From NCBI RefSeq assembly GCF_024679095.1, contig NC_066570.1, positions 10,169,804 to 10,233,803 of the forward strand: a stretch of 64,000 nt of DNA. The letters run 5' to 3'. Origin of the DNA: Eriocheir sinensis (taxonomy: Eukaryota; Arthropoda; Malacostraca; Decapoda; Varunidae). The position numbers were made by a program, and so were the translations under genes. The notes under the pieces were generated by a model. The model had not been told where the DNA came from. It made no database searches and was given only the letters and a program-made list of their open reading frames with translations. Shown piece by piece: positions 21,699 through 34,090 of the stretch; the stretch's first letter is position 1, and each line of letters opens with the position of its first letter.

Positions 21699-23047
21699 TG
21701 TCAATGAAATTCAAGCCAGGGCTCCAACAGGAATGAAGTTCAACATCCTTTTGGTAGAGAAGGAAAAGGAAACAACTTTGGAAGAAATTCTGCACCGTAG
21801 GGGAAGAGTTGGAACGACACAACCTACAAGAAGAAAAATTAGTATCATAACTCAGGAGGAATGTAGAAAGGAAACTACAGGGCAGGAGGGGACACAGAAA
21901 AAAGAGAAGTGTAACAAAGTTCCAGGAAAGAAAAGGAAGGAACCTGAACCACTTTCTGATACCACAACTGAAGATGAGATGGAAGTAATAGAAAGTGATT
22001 CTGCTGATGAGGTCAGTTTCACTTTAAACCAAGATGAAAGTGAAACTGAATGTGAGGAAGAAATACAGGCACCAAAGGCAACCCCAGCAGACACTCCAGT
22101 AATAACAGATGATTCTGTTGGAAAGTACTACGCAGTGTATTATACTGAGCCACGTATGATTTACTTCTGGGGGAAAATAGTTAAAACATTTGCTGATGAT
22201 GATGATGGCGGTACTGTGAACAAAGTAGAAATTGATTGCCTTCAGAAAAAAAACATTTCGAGTGACCCAAAGGAGTGGACATGGACTGAGCGGAACACAA
22301 ACAAAGACATTGGCATAGTAGACCAAGAATACATATGCTATGGACCAGAGGTTCCCATGATAAAGAAAAACATTTTTAGATTCCCAGATGAAATGGCATG
22401 TGCTTCTCTGAAGGTTATTGAAAAGAAATTGAAGGCAAATACATAAATATTTCATAATTCTAGTGAAGAAATTGTGACATATTCCCAGGAAAGAAAAACT
22501 TTGTGAAACTTATTTATTTTATAAGGAACCAATTATATATTTACATGAATTTATGTAACAATGAAGAATATGTGTTTGAATTTAAGTTGGTGATATACCA
22601 CTTAGAAATATAAAGATTTTTCATGATACAACAGTACCAGGATTCATTGGTTAACATTATTATTGCAAGGATAAAAATTAAGAGGCATTTTATGTAATGT
22701 ATAATGAAGAGTATATATACAATTCCCAGATGATGCACAAATATGAAATATCAATCATTTTTCATGAAAGAAATGTATGGGTATTCATTGTAAAACTTTT
22801 TTTTTAGCAAAATATAGCTGATTTTTTCTTGCCCCATCATGATTTTTTTTTACCCCTTTTCCGGGGAAGAAAAAATTACCCAAAAATATTCATAATAAAA
22901 AAGCTATGGGACCCTGGCGCAAGATCAGCTGAAATATGATGTAATAATGACAAATGAATAAAACAGACCAGGTATTGTGAAAATGCTGAACCATATTTCT
23001 GCGAAAAACAAAGTTCTCCATTTTGAGTTTTTCTTACCCCATTTTAC
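21699..23047 (+). mobile_element. Pogo/Tigger-like transposon copy 1, 5' truncated
   Basis: The right 1.35 kb of the 3.68-kb unit. It lacks the first ~2.33 kb and begins at the junction with the CR1-like RT. It contains the transposase C-terminus and the right inverted repeat ending at 23047, then the TA at 23048-23049 shared with copy 2. Confidence 0.9.
21702..22446 (+). pseudogene. Pogo-like transposase C-terminal region, copy 1
   Basis: Open frame of about 248 codons for the C-terminal region only: a basic stretch (KKEKCNKVPGKKRKE), an acidic segment (TTEDEMEVIESDS to CEEEIQAP), then a compact domain beginning VGKYYAVYYTEPRMIYFWGKI and ending at FPDEMACASLKVIEKKL. The DDE domain is missing. 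It has the 8-A form of the run near 22247 and so keeps the frame to the final TAA at 22444-22446. The apparent ATG at 21685 lies in the CR1 flank and is not a real start. Confidence 0.8.
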
Positions 23048-23069
23048 TAGTAAAGTGGGGGAAGAAAAA
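23028..23069. repeat. Palindromic junction of two pogo terminal repeats around a shared TA
   Basis: Right repeat of copy 1, TA, left repeat of copy 2, forming an imperfect palindrome centred on TTTACTAGTAAA. Identical junctions lie at 26708-26749 and 30389-30430. Confidence 0.92.
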
Positions 23070-26000
23070 ATCCAGGGGTTAGTGGGGTAAAAAAAAATCA
23101 TTCCATTTATTGTACTCTGTCAAAGCATTTGATGTGTTTATGTCCTGTATTTATAGTGCACTCTTGTGCAATTGATTTCATATATGCGTTAGCAATATTG
23201 TATTATAAATGTATTTTCTGAACATATTTTAAGAAAAAAGCATGAAAAAAGTTTCGCAAAACTTTTTGTGGTATGTGAAAACTTTGGTTTTATCTTCCCC
23301 AAGAACTGTGACGATCTTAGTTTGGGGTAAGAAATAATCAGGAGGGCCATACTATACTCCAGATAGGGTCCCCTGCTCCTACCCTCCCCCAAGAGAAGGG
23401 GGTGATTTTTACCCCATAGGGTAGTTTACATGGGGTAAGAAAAGATCACATAAACTGATTTTTTCTTACCCCATACATGATTTTTTACCCAAAGCTGATT
23501 TTTTTTACCCTGTCTTGGTTTTATATTACCCCATGTTTAAACATGTTCGTGATGTGTGGTGTGTGATTGACAGTCGGTCTGTCTTGTTGAAACCTGTTAC
23601 TCATATGACTCGGTCCACTGTTCACAGGAGTGTGCATGATCATTAGCCAGTAAGAAGCAGCAGGGTTAAGTGCCACAATGCCGAGGACATATAAAAGGTT
23701 GAAAGGCCATATACGAAAGCCACAATTCAACTTGCTGTGCAGGAAGTTAAAGATGGTTCCTCCATTAGAGCAGCCAGTGCCAAGCATCACATGTCATATT
23801 CTCTTTTGAGAAAGCATGTCAAGAGAAGTGAAAGTGAAGAATCTTTCAAGGATGATATGAGGGTGAGTTATTGTTTTTTTTTTATGCGTGTATGTACCAT
23901 ATAATAATGATCCTCTTACATATTATATACTCGTACATACTATATGTAATAAAACCTGTTCTGATATATACATATTCTGTTTGCATTACAGGGAAAGAGG
24001 ACGGTACTTGCAACTGAAGTGGAAGAGAAGATTGCAGATACAATCAAGAGAATGGAGAAAATGGGACTAAGGCCAACACTGTTAGAGTTTCGTGAGATTG
24101 TCAAAGATTTCTTGCTTGCCAATGGACTAGAGACAGTGTTTAAAGATGGCATGCCTGGTTATGAATGGGCAACTGCCTTCATGCACAGGCACAACATGAC
24201 TCTGAAGACCGGTGGTATGATGCAACTGGCAAGGAAGAGTGTAACTAGTGATCCATTCGTCATTCATGGCTTCTATGAGCTTCTGAGACAAGAAATGGCA
24301 CGACTTGAGATCATGGAACGCCCAGAGTGTATCTGGAATCTCGACGAAACTGGTTTCCCACTAGACCCATCAAAAGCAAAAACTATAGGCACAAAAGGAG
24401 CTAAGACAGTGAGAATAACTAGTGGCTCAAACCGTGAAAACATCAGTGTTTTGGCAACATGCTGTGCAGATGGCACATCACTGGATCCTTTAATCATATT
24501 TAAAGGTAAGAACATGCAGTCTTCATGTGTTGGAACTGATGCACTACCTGAAACTCAGTATGCTGTATCCGAGTCAGGGTGGATGACCCGTGTAATTTTT
24601 GAGGATTTTTTCAAAAGTTTTGTAGAAAAAACTAAAGATATTCGTCCTATCCTCCTGATATTGGATGGCCATCTTAGTCATACATCACTAGCAACAGTAG
24701 AACTAGCAAAATAAGAAAATATCTCCATAATTAAGCTACCTGCTCATTGCACAGATCTGTTACAACCTTTAGATGTTGCTTGTTTTGCCCCTCTAAAATC
24801 TTACTATGATTCAGCATTGATGAGGTATGTGCATCAAACAGGAGCACGAGCACCATTGCAAAAGAGAGGTTTCGTGAATATGTTGTGTCAGGTCTGGAAG
24901 GAAGGACTTTCCCCGGAGAATATAAAGGCCGGGTTTTATGCAACAGGAATACATCCACTAAACCCAGAAAAGTACAAGAGTGATCGCCTTTGTCCTTTGA
25001 AAATGAAAACATACAAGGCTTGGATTGAGAGAGGAAGCCCCAGGGATGATAAAAATAATCATGTACTGCATGATGCTACAACTGATAACACAGACAACAG
25101 AGATTCACAATCATCACCGCAAAATCCACAGAACCCTTCACAACCTTCTGATGCCAATACCACAAATGTTCCCACTTCTCCAATACCTGAACCACGAATA
25201 GAAAAAGATCTCTCAGATACAACCCTTACACTTGTTCAGGAACAAGTATTACCTGGTTGTAGTCACTGGCATGAAACTCCCTCTAACAACAAAGCTGAAC
25301 TTCAAGATGAGATCAAGAAAGATATAGAAAAGCGAAGTGCTTTATATGCCAAACAGTTAAGCTGGAGGACTCTTGTCAATGAAATTCAAGCCAGGGCTCC
25401 TACAGGAATGAAGTTCAACATCCTTTTGGTAGAGAAGGAAAAGGAAACAACTTTGGAAGAAATTCTGCACCGTAGGGGAAGAGTTGGAACGACACAACCT
25501 ACAAGAAGAAAATTAGTATGCACAGTCAAATCATAACTCAGGAGGAATGTAGAAAGGAAACTACAGGGCAGGAGGGACACAGAAAAAGAGAAGTGTAACA
25601 AAGTTCCAGGAAAGAAAAGGAAGGAACCTGAACCACTTTCTGATACCACAACTGAAGATGAGATGGAAGTAATGGAAAGTGATTCTGTTGATGAGGTCAG
25701 TTTCACTTTAAACCAAGATGAAAGTGAAACTGAATGTGAGGAAGAAATACAGGCACCAAAGGCAACCCCAGCAGACACTCCAGTAATAACAGATGATTCT
25801 GTTGGAAAGTACTACGCAGTGTATTATACTGAGCCACGTATGATTTACTTCTTGGGGAAAATAGTTAAAACATTTGCTGATGATGATGATGGCGGTACTG
25901 TGAACAAAGTAGAAATTGATTGCCTTCAGAAAAAAAACATTTCGAGTGACCCAAAGGAGTGGACATGGACTGAGCGGAACACAAACAAAGACATTGGCAT

Positions 26001-26727
26001 AGTAGACCAAGAATACATATTCTATGGACCAGAGGTTCCCATGATAAAGAAAAACATTTTTAGATTCCCAGATGAAATGGCATGTGCTTCTCTGAAGGTT
26101 ATTGAAAAGAAATTGAAGGCAAATACATAAATATTTCATAATTCTAGTGAAGAAATTGTGACATATTCCCAGGAAAGAAAAACTTTGTGAAACTTATTTA
26201 TTTTATAAGGAACCAATTATATATTTACATGAATTTATGTAACAATGAAGAATATGTGTTTGAATTTAAGTTGGTGATATACCACTTAGAAATATAAAGA
26301 TTTTTTCATGATACAACAGTACCAGGATTCATTGGTTAACATTATTATTGCAAGGATAAAAATTAAGAGGCATTTTATGTAATGTATAATGAAAAGTATA
26401 TATACAATTCCCAGATGATGCACAAATATGAAATATCAATCATTTTTCATGAAAGAAATGTTTGGGTATTCATTGTAAAACTTTTTTTTTAGCAAAATAT
26501 AGCTGATTTTTTCTTGCCCCATCATGATTTTTTACCCCTTTCCGGGGAAGAAAAATTACCCAAAAATATTCATAATAAAAAAGCTATGGGACCCTGGCTC
26601 AAGATCAGCTGAAATATGATGTAATAATGACAAATGAATAAAACAGACCAGGTATTGTGAAAATGCTGAACCATATTTCTGCGAAAAACAAAGTTCTCCA
26701 TTTTGAGTTTTTCTTACCCCATTTTAC
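23050..26727 (+). mobile_element. Pogo/Tigger-like transposon copy 2, full length
   Basis: A 3678-bp unit. Left terminal repeat GTAAAGTGGGGGAAGAAAAA (23050-23069); right terminal repeat, reverse complement GTAAAATGGGGTAAGAAAAA, ends at 26727 (18 of 20 match). A single TA lies on each side (23048-23049 and 26728-26729). The ~630-bp 5' region and ~600-bp 3' region carry many GGGGTAA/TTACCCC subterminal motifs. Confidence 0.92.
23678..26130 (+). pseudogene. Pogo/Tigger-like transposase, copy 2 (frameshift and stop)
   Basis: Exon 1 starts at ATG 23678 but has lost one A near 23693, which shifts it out of frame before the psq-type helix-turn-helix. The intron is about 23863-23991 (GTGAGT donor, TTGCATTACAG acceptor). 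Exon 2 encodes the DDE_1 domain: WNLDETGFPLD (first Asp) and LILDGHLSHTS (second Asp). An in-frame TAA at 24712-24714 cuts it before the third-Asp motif DLLQPLD, which follows in the same frame and runs to 25536. Another shift separates the acidic C-terminal region (25663-26130). The protein would bind the terminal repeats and cut and paste the element; this copy cannot. Confidence 0.88.
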
Positions 26728-26729
26728 TA

Positions 26730-29700
26730 GTAAAGTGGGGGAAGAAAAAATCCAGGGGTTAGTGGGGTAAAAAAAAATCATTCCATTTATTGTACTCTGT
26801 CAAAGCATTTGATGTGTTTATGTCCTGTATTTATAGTGCACTCTTGTGCAATTGATTTCATATATGCGTTAGCAATATTGTATTATAAATGTATTTTCTG
26901 AACATATTTTAAGAAAAAAGCATTAAAAAAGTTTCGCAAAACTTTTTTGTGGTATGTGAAAACTTTGGTTTTATCTTTCCCCAAGAACTGTGACGAGCTT
27001 AGTTTGGGGTAAGAAATAATCAGGAGGGCCATACTATCCTCCCGATAGGGTCCCCCTGCTCCTACCCCCCTCCCCCAAGAGAAGGGGGGTGATTTTTTTT
27101 TACCCCATAGGGGTAAGCCTACATGGGGTAAGAAAAGATCACATAACCTGATTTTTTCTTACCCCATACATGATTTTTTTTTACCCCGTCTTGGTTTTAT
27201 ATTACCCCATGTTTAAACATGTTCGTGATGTGTGGTGTGTGATTGACAGTCGGTCTGTCTTGTTGAAACCTGTTACTCATATGACTCGGTCCACTGTTCA
27301 CAGGAGTGTGCATGATCATTAGCCAGTAAGAAGCAGCAGGGTTAAGTGCCACAATGCCGAGGACATATAAAAAGGTTGAAAGGCCATATACGAAAGCCAC
27401 AATTCAACTTGCTGTGCAGGAAGTTAAAGATGGTTCCTCCATTAGAGCAGCCAGTGCCAAGCATCACATGTCATATTCTCTTTTGAGAAAGCATGTCAAG
27501 AGAAGTGAAAGTGAAGAATCTTTCAAGGATGATATGAGGGTGAGTTATTGTTTTTTTTTTATGCGTGTATGTACCATATAATAATGATCCTCTTACATAT
27601 TATATACTCGTACATACTATATGTAATAAAACCTGTTCTGATATATACATATTCTGTTTGCATTACAGGGAAAGAAGACGGTACTTGCAACTGAAGTGGA
27701 AGAGAAGATTGCAGATACAATCAAGAGAATGGAGAAAATGGGACTAGGGCCAACACTGTTAGAGTTTCGTGAGATTGTCAAAGATTTCTTGCTTGCCAAT
27801 GGACTAGAGACAGTGTTTAAAGATGGCATGCCTGGTTATGAATGGGCAACTGCCTTCATGCACAGGCACAACATGACTCTGAAGACCGGTGGTATGATGC
27901 AACTGGCAAGGAAGAGTGTAACTAGTGATCCATTCGTCATTCATGGCTTCTATGAGCTTCTGAGACAAGAAATGGCACGACTTGAGATCATGGAACGCCC
28001 AGAGTGTATCTGGAATCTCGACGAAACTGGTTTCCCACTAGACCAATCAAAAGCAAAAACTATAGGCACAAAAGGAGCTAAGACAGTGAGAATAACTAGT
28101 GGCTCAAACCGTGAAAACATCAGTGTTTTGGCAACATGCTGTGCAGATGGCACATCACTGGATCCTTTAATCATATTTAAAGGTAAGAACATGCAGTCTT
28201 CATGTGTTGGAACTGATGCACTACCTGAAACTCAGTATGCTGTATCCGAGTCAGGGTGGATGACCCGTGTAATTTTTGAGGATTTTTTCAAAAGTTTTGT
28301 AGAAAAAACTAAAGATATTCGTCCTATCCTCCTGATATTGGATGGCCATCCTAGTCATACATCACTAGCAACAGTAGAACTAGCAAAACAAGAAAATATC
28401 TCCATAATTAAGCTACCTGCTCATTGCACAGATCTTTTACAACCTTTAGATGTTGCTTGTTTTGCCCCTCTAAAATCTTACTATGATTCAGCATTGATGA
28501 GGTATGTGCATCAAACAGGAGCACGAGCACCATTGCAAAAGAGAGGTTTCGTGAATATGTTGTGTCAGGTCTGGAAGGAAGGACTTTCCCCGGAGAATAT
28601 AAAGGCCGGGTTTTATGCAACAGGAATACATCCACTAAACCCAGAAAAGTACAAGAGTGATCGCCTTTGTCCTTTGAAAATGAAAACATACAAGGCTTGG
28701 ATTGAGAGAGGAAGCCCCAGGGATGATGAAAATAATCATGTACTGCATGATGCTACAACTGATAACACAGACAACAGAGATTCACAATCATCACCGCAAA
28801 ATCCACAGAACCCTTCACAACCTTCTGATGCCAATACCACAAATGTTCCCACTTCTTAAATACCTGAACCAGGAATATAAAAAGATCTCTCAGATACAAC
28901 CCTTACACTTGTTCAGGAACAAGTATTACCTGGTTGTAGTCACTGGCATGAAACTCCCTCTAACAACAAAGCTGAACTTCAAGATGAGATCAAGAAAGAT
29001 ATAGAAAAGCGAAGTGCTTTATATGCCAAACAGTTAAGCTGGAGGACTCTTGTCAATGAAATTCAAGCCAGGGCTCCTACAGGAATGAAGTTCAACATCC
29101 TTTTGGTAGAGAAGGAAAAGGAAACAACTTTGGAAGAAATTCTGCACCGTAGGGGAAGAGTTGGAACGACACAACCTACAAGAAGAAAAATTAGTATGCA
29201 CAGTCAAATCATAACTCAGGAGGAATGTAGAAAGGAAACTACAGGGCAGGAGGGACACAGAAAAAGAAGTGTAACAAAGTTCCAGGAAAGAAAAGGAAGG
29301 AACCTGAACCACTTTCTGATACCACAACTGAAGATGAGATGGAAGTAATGGAAAGTGATTCTGTTGATGAGGTCAGTTTCACTTTAAACCAAGATGAAAG
29401 TGAAACTGAATGTGAGGAAGAAATACAGGCACCAAAGGCAACCCCAGCAGACACTCCAGTAATAACAGATGATTCTGTTGGAAAGTACTACGCAGTGTAT
29501 TATACTGAGCCACGTATGATTTACTTCTGGGGGAAAATAGTTAAAACATTTGCTGATGATGATGATGGCGGTACTGTGAACAAAGTAGAAATTGATTGCC
29601 TTCAGAAAAAAACATTTCGAGTGACCCAAAGGAGTGGACATGGACTGAGCGGAACACAAACAAAGACATTGGCATAGTAGACCAAGAATACATATTCTAT

Positions 29701-30408
29701 GGACCAGAGGTTCCCATGATAAAGAAAAACATTTTTAGATTCCCAGATGAAATGGCATGTGCTTCTCTGAAGGTTATTGAAAAGAAATTGAAGGCAAATA
29801 CATAAATATTTCATAATTCTAGTGAAGAAATTGTGACATATTCCCAGGAAAGAAAAACTTTGTGAAACTTATTTATTTTATAAGGAACCAATTATATATT
29901 TACATGAATTTATGTAACAATGAAGAATATGTGTTTGAATTTAAGTTGGTGATATACCACTTAGAAATATAAAGATTTTTTCATGATACAACAGTACCAG
30001 GATTCATTGGTTAACATTATTATTGCAAGGATAAAAATTAAGAGACATTTTATGTAATGTATAATGAAGAGTATATATACAATTCCCAGATGATGCACAA
30101 ATATGAAATATCAATCATTTTTCATGAAAGAAATGTATGGGTATTCATTATAAAACTTTTTTTTTTAGCAAAATATAGCTGATTTTTTCTTGCCCCATCA
30201 TGATTTTTTTTTACCCCTTTTCCGGGGAAGAAAAAATTACCCAAAAATATTCATAATAAAAAAGCTATGGGACCCTGGCTCAAGATCAGCTGAAATATGA
30301 TGTAATAATGACAAATGAATAAAACAGACCAGGTATTGTGAAAATGCTGAACCATATTTCTGCGAAAAACAAAGTTCTCCATTTTGAGTTTTTCTTACCC
30401 CATTTTAC
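26730..30408 (+). mobile_element. Pogo/Tigger-like transposon copy 3, full length
   Basis: A 3679-bp unit with the same 20-bp terminal repeats, flanked by the single TA at 26728-26729 and at 30409-30410. Relative to copies 2 and 4 it lacks a short ACCC/TGATTTTTTTT segment near 27180 in the subterminal region. Confidence 0.92.
27354..29805 (+). pseudogene. Pogo/Tigger-like transposase, copy 3 (best N-terminus; stop at 28857)
   Basis: Exon 1 27354-27539 (62 codons) encodes MPRTYKKVERPYTKATIQ and the rest of a psq-type helix-turn-helix ending RKHVKR. The intron is 27540-27668. Exon 2 starts GKKTVLATEVEEKI in phase 0 and carries all three DDE_1 acidic blocks: WNLDETGFPLD, LILDGHPSHTS and LLQPLDVACFAPLKSYYD. 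Two base changes turn a conserved PTSPIP into PTS-stop at 28857-28859, giving 458 residues. Downstream, the 7-A run near 29610 shifts the C-terminal domain frame. Family: Tc1/mariner superfamily, pogo/Tigger group; a usual DDE_1 transposase is about 450-700 residues. The C-terminal acidic part is lost here. Confidence 0.88.
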
Positions 30409-30410
30409 TA

Positions 30411-33400
30411 GTAAAGTGGGGGAAGAAAAAATCCAGGGGTTAGTGGGGTAAAAAAAAAATCATTCCATTTATTGTACTCTGTCAAAGCATTTGATGTGTT
30501 TATGTCCTGTATTTATAGTGCACTCTTGTGCAATTGATTTCATATATGCGTTAGCAATATTGTATTATAAATGTATTTTCTGAACATATTTTAAGAAAAA
30601 AGCATGAAAAAAGTTTCGCAAAACTTTTTTGTGGTATGTGAAAACTTTGGTTTTATCTTCCCCCAAGAACTGTGACGAGCTTAGTTTGGGGTAAGAAATA
30701 ATCAGGAGGGCCATACTATCCTCCTGATAGGGTCCCTGTTCTACCCCTCCCCCAAGAGAAGGGGGTGATTTTTACCCCATAGGGTAGCCTACATGGGGTA
30801 AGAAAAGATCACATAACCTGATTTTTTCTTACCCCATACATGATTTTTTTTTACCCAAAGCTGATTTTTTTTTACCCCGTCTTGGTTTTATATTACCCCA
30901 TGTTTAAACATGTTCGTGATGTGTAGTGTGTGATTGACAGTCGGTCTGTCTTGTTGAAACCTGTTACTCATATGACTCGGTCCACTGTTCACAGGAGTGT
31001 GCATGATCATTAGCCAGTAAGAAGCAGCAGGGTTATGCCACAATGCCGAGGACATAAAAAGTTTGAAAGGCCATATACGAAAGCCACAATTCAACTTGCT
31101 GTGCAGGAAGTTAAAGATGGTTCCTCCATTAGAGCAGCCAGCGCCAAGCATCACATGTCATATTTTCTTTTGAGAAAGCATGTCAAGAGAAGTGAAAGTG
31201 AAGAATCTTTCAAGGATGATATGAGGGTGAGTTATTGTTTTTTTTTTATGCGTGTATGTACCATATAATAATGATCCTCTTACATATTATATACTCGTAC
31301 ATACTATATGTAATAAAACCTGTTCTGATATATACATATTCTGTTTGCATTACAGGGAAAGAAGACGGTACTTGCAACTGAAGTGGAAGAGAAGATTGCA
31401 GATACAATCAAGAGAATGGAGAAAATGGGACTAGGGCCTACACTGTTAGAGTTTCGTGAGATTGTCAAAGATTTCTTGCTTGCCAATGGACTAGAGACAG
31501 TGTTTAAAGATGGCATGCCTGGTTATGAATGGGCAACTGCCTTCATGCACAGGCACAACATGACTCTGAAGACCGGTGGTATGATGCAACTGGCAAGGAA
31601 GAGTGTAACTAGTGATCCATTCGTCATTTATGGCTTCTATGAGCTTCTGAGACAAGAAATGGCACGACTTGAGATCATGGAACGCCCAGAGTGTATCTGG
31701 AATCTCGACGAAACTGGTTTCCCACTAGACCCATCAAAAGCAAAAACTATAGGCACAAAAGGAGCTAAGACAGTGAGAATAACTAGTGGCTCAAACCGTG
31801 AAAACATCAGTGTTTTGGCAACATGCTGTGCAGATGGCACATCACTGGATCCTTTAATCATATTTAAAGGTAAGAACATGCAGTCTTCATGGGTTGGAAC
31901 TGATGCACTACCTGAAACTCAGTATGCTGTATCCGAGTCAGGGTGGATGACCCGTGTAATTTTTGAGGATTTTTTCAAAAGTTTTGTAGAAAAAACTAAA
32001 GATATTCGTCCTATCCTCCTGATATTGGATGGCCATCTTAGTCATACATCACTAGCAACAGTAGAACTAGCAAAACAAGAAAATATCTCCATAATTAAGC
32101 TACCTGCTCATTGCACAGATCTGTTACAACCTTTAGATGTTGCTTGTTTTGCCCCTCTAAAATCTTACTATGATTCAGCATTGATGAGGTATGTGCATCA
32201 AACAGGAGCACGAGCACCATTGCAAAAGAGAGGTTTCGTGAATATGTTGTGTCAGGTCTGGAAGGAAGGACTTTCCCCGGAGAATATAAAGGCCGGGTTT
32301 TATGCAACAGGAATACATCCACTAAACCCAGAAAAGTACAAGAGTGATCGCCTTTGTCCTTTGAAAATGAAAACATACAAGGCTTGGATTGAGAGAGGAA
32401 GCCCCAGGGATGATGAAAATAATCCTGTACTGCATGATGCTACAACTGATAACACAGACAACAGAGATTCACAATCATCACCGCAAAATCCACAGAACCC
32501 TTCACAACCTTCTGATGCCAATACCACAAATGTTCCCACTTCTCCAATACCTGAACCAGGAATAGAAAAAGATCTCTCAGATACAACCCTTACACTTGTT
32601 CAGGAACAAGTATTACCTGGTTGTAGTCACTGGCATGAAACTCCTCTAACAACAAAGCTGAACTTCAAGATGAGATCAAGAAAGATATAGAAAAGCGAAG
32701 TGCTTTATATGCCAAACAGTTAAGCTGGAGGACTCTTGTCAATGAAATTCAAGCCAGGGCTCCTACAGGAATGAAGTTCAACATCCTTTTGGTAGAGAAG
32801 GAAAAGGAAACAACTTTGGAAGAAATTCTGCACCGTAGGGGAAGAGTTGGAACGACACAACCTACAAGAAGAAAAATTAGTATGCACAGTCAAATCATAA
32901 CTCAGGAGGAATGTAGAAAGGAAACTACAGGGCAGGAGGACACAGAAAAAGAGAAGTGTAACAAAGTTCCAGGAAAGAAAAGGAAGGAACCTGAACCACT
33001 TTCTGATACCACAACTGAAGATGAGATGGAAGTAATGGAAAGTGATTCTGTTGATGAGGTCAGTTTCACTTTAAACCAAGATGAAAGTGAAACTGAATGT
33101 GAGGAAGAAATACAGGCACCAAAGGCAACCCCAGCAGACACTCCAGTAATAACAGATGATTCTGTTGGAAAGTACTACGCAGTGTATTATACTGAGCCAC
33201 GTATGATTTACTTCTGGGGGAAAATAGTTAAAACATTTGCTGATGATGATGATGGCGGTACTGTGAACAAAGTAGAAATTGATTGCCTTCAGAAAAAAAC
33301 ATTTCGAGTGACCCAAAGGAGTGGACATGGACTGAGCGGAACACAAACAAAGACATTGGCATAGTAGACCAAGAATACATATTCTATGGACCAGAGGTTC

Positions 33401-34090
33401 CCATGATAAAGAAAACATTTTTAGATTCCCAGATGAAATGGCATGTGCTTCTCTGAAGGTTATTGAAAAGAAATTGAAGGCAAATACATAAATATTTCAT
33501 AATTCTAGTGAAGAAATTGTGACATATTCCCAGGAAAGAAAAACTTTGTGAAACTTATTTATTTTATAAGGAACCAATTATATATTTACATGAATTTATG
33601 TAACAATGAAGAATATGTGTTTGAATTTAAGTTGGTGATATACCACTTAGAAATATAAAGATTTTTTCATGATACAACAGTACCAGGATTCATTGGTTAA
33701 CATTATTATTGCAAGGATAAAAATTAAGAGGCATTTTATGTAATGTATAATGAAGAGTATATATACAATTCCCAGATGATGCACAAATATGAAATATCAA
33801 TCATTTTTCATGAAAGAAATGTATGGGTATTCATTGTAAAACTTTTTTTTTGCAAAATATAGCTGATTTTTTCTTGCCCCATCATTATATTTTTTTACCC
33901 CTTTTACGGGGAAGAAAAATTACCCAAAATATTCATAATACAAAAGCTATGGGACCCTGGCTCAAGATCAGCTGAAATATGATGTAATAATGACAAATGA
34001 ATAAAACAGACCAGGTATTGTGAAAATGCTGAACCATATTTCTGCGAAAAACAAAGTTCTCCATTTTGAGTTTTTCTTACCCCATTTTAC
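30411..34090 (+). mobile_element. Pogo/Tigger-like transposon copy 4, full length, right end of array
   Basis: A 3680-bp unit. It starts after the TA at 30409-30410 and ends exactly at the right terminal repeat (TTACCCCATTTTAC, end 34090). The right flank reads AGTAGG, so the expected flanking TA has lost its T or been altered. The array therefore ends at a transposon boundary, not at a random break. Confidence 0.9.
31035..33491 (+). pseudogene. Pogo/Tigger-like transposase, copy 4 (508-aa open part, then frameshifts)
   Basis: The usual start (31042) is followed by a stop after MPRT. A 2-base loss upstream creates a new ATG at 31035 that reads MPQCRGHKKFERPYTK and rejoins the conserved helix-turn-helix frame. 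Exon 1 is 31035-31226 and exon 2 is 31356-32690, with all three DDE_1 blocks (WNLDETGFPLD, LILDGHLSHTS, LLQPLDV). A lost C near 32643 shifts the frame into a stop at 32690. The C-terminal region continues in another frame (32771-33364) and breaks again at the 7-A run near 33293. It is the longest uninterrupted copy of the DDE domain in the array. Confidence 0.88.

Noticed and set aside
21685..21822. N-terminal 44 residues of the minus-strand RT ORF as real RT sequence
   Set aside because: They are antisense to the pogo transposase seen in the other three copies; the RT proper starts at HGFRSKRS.
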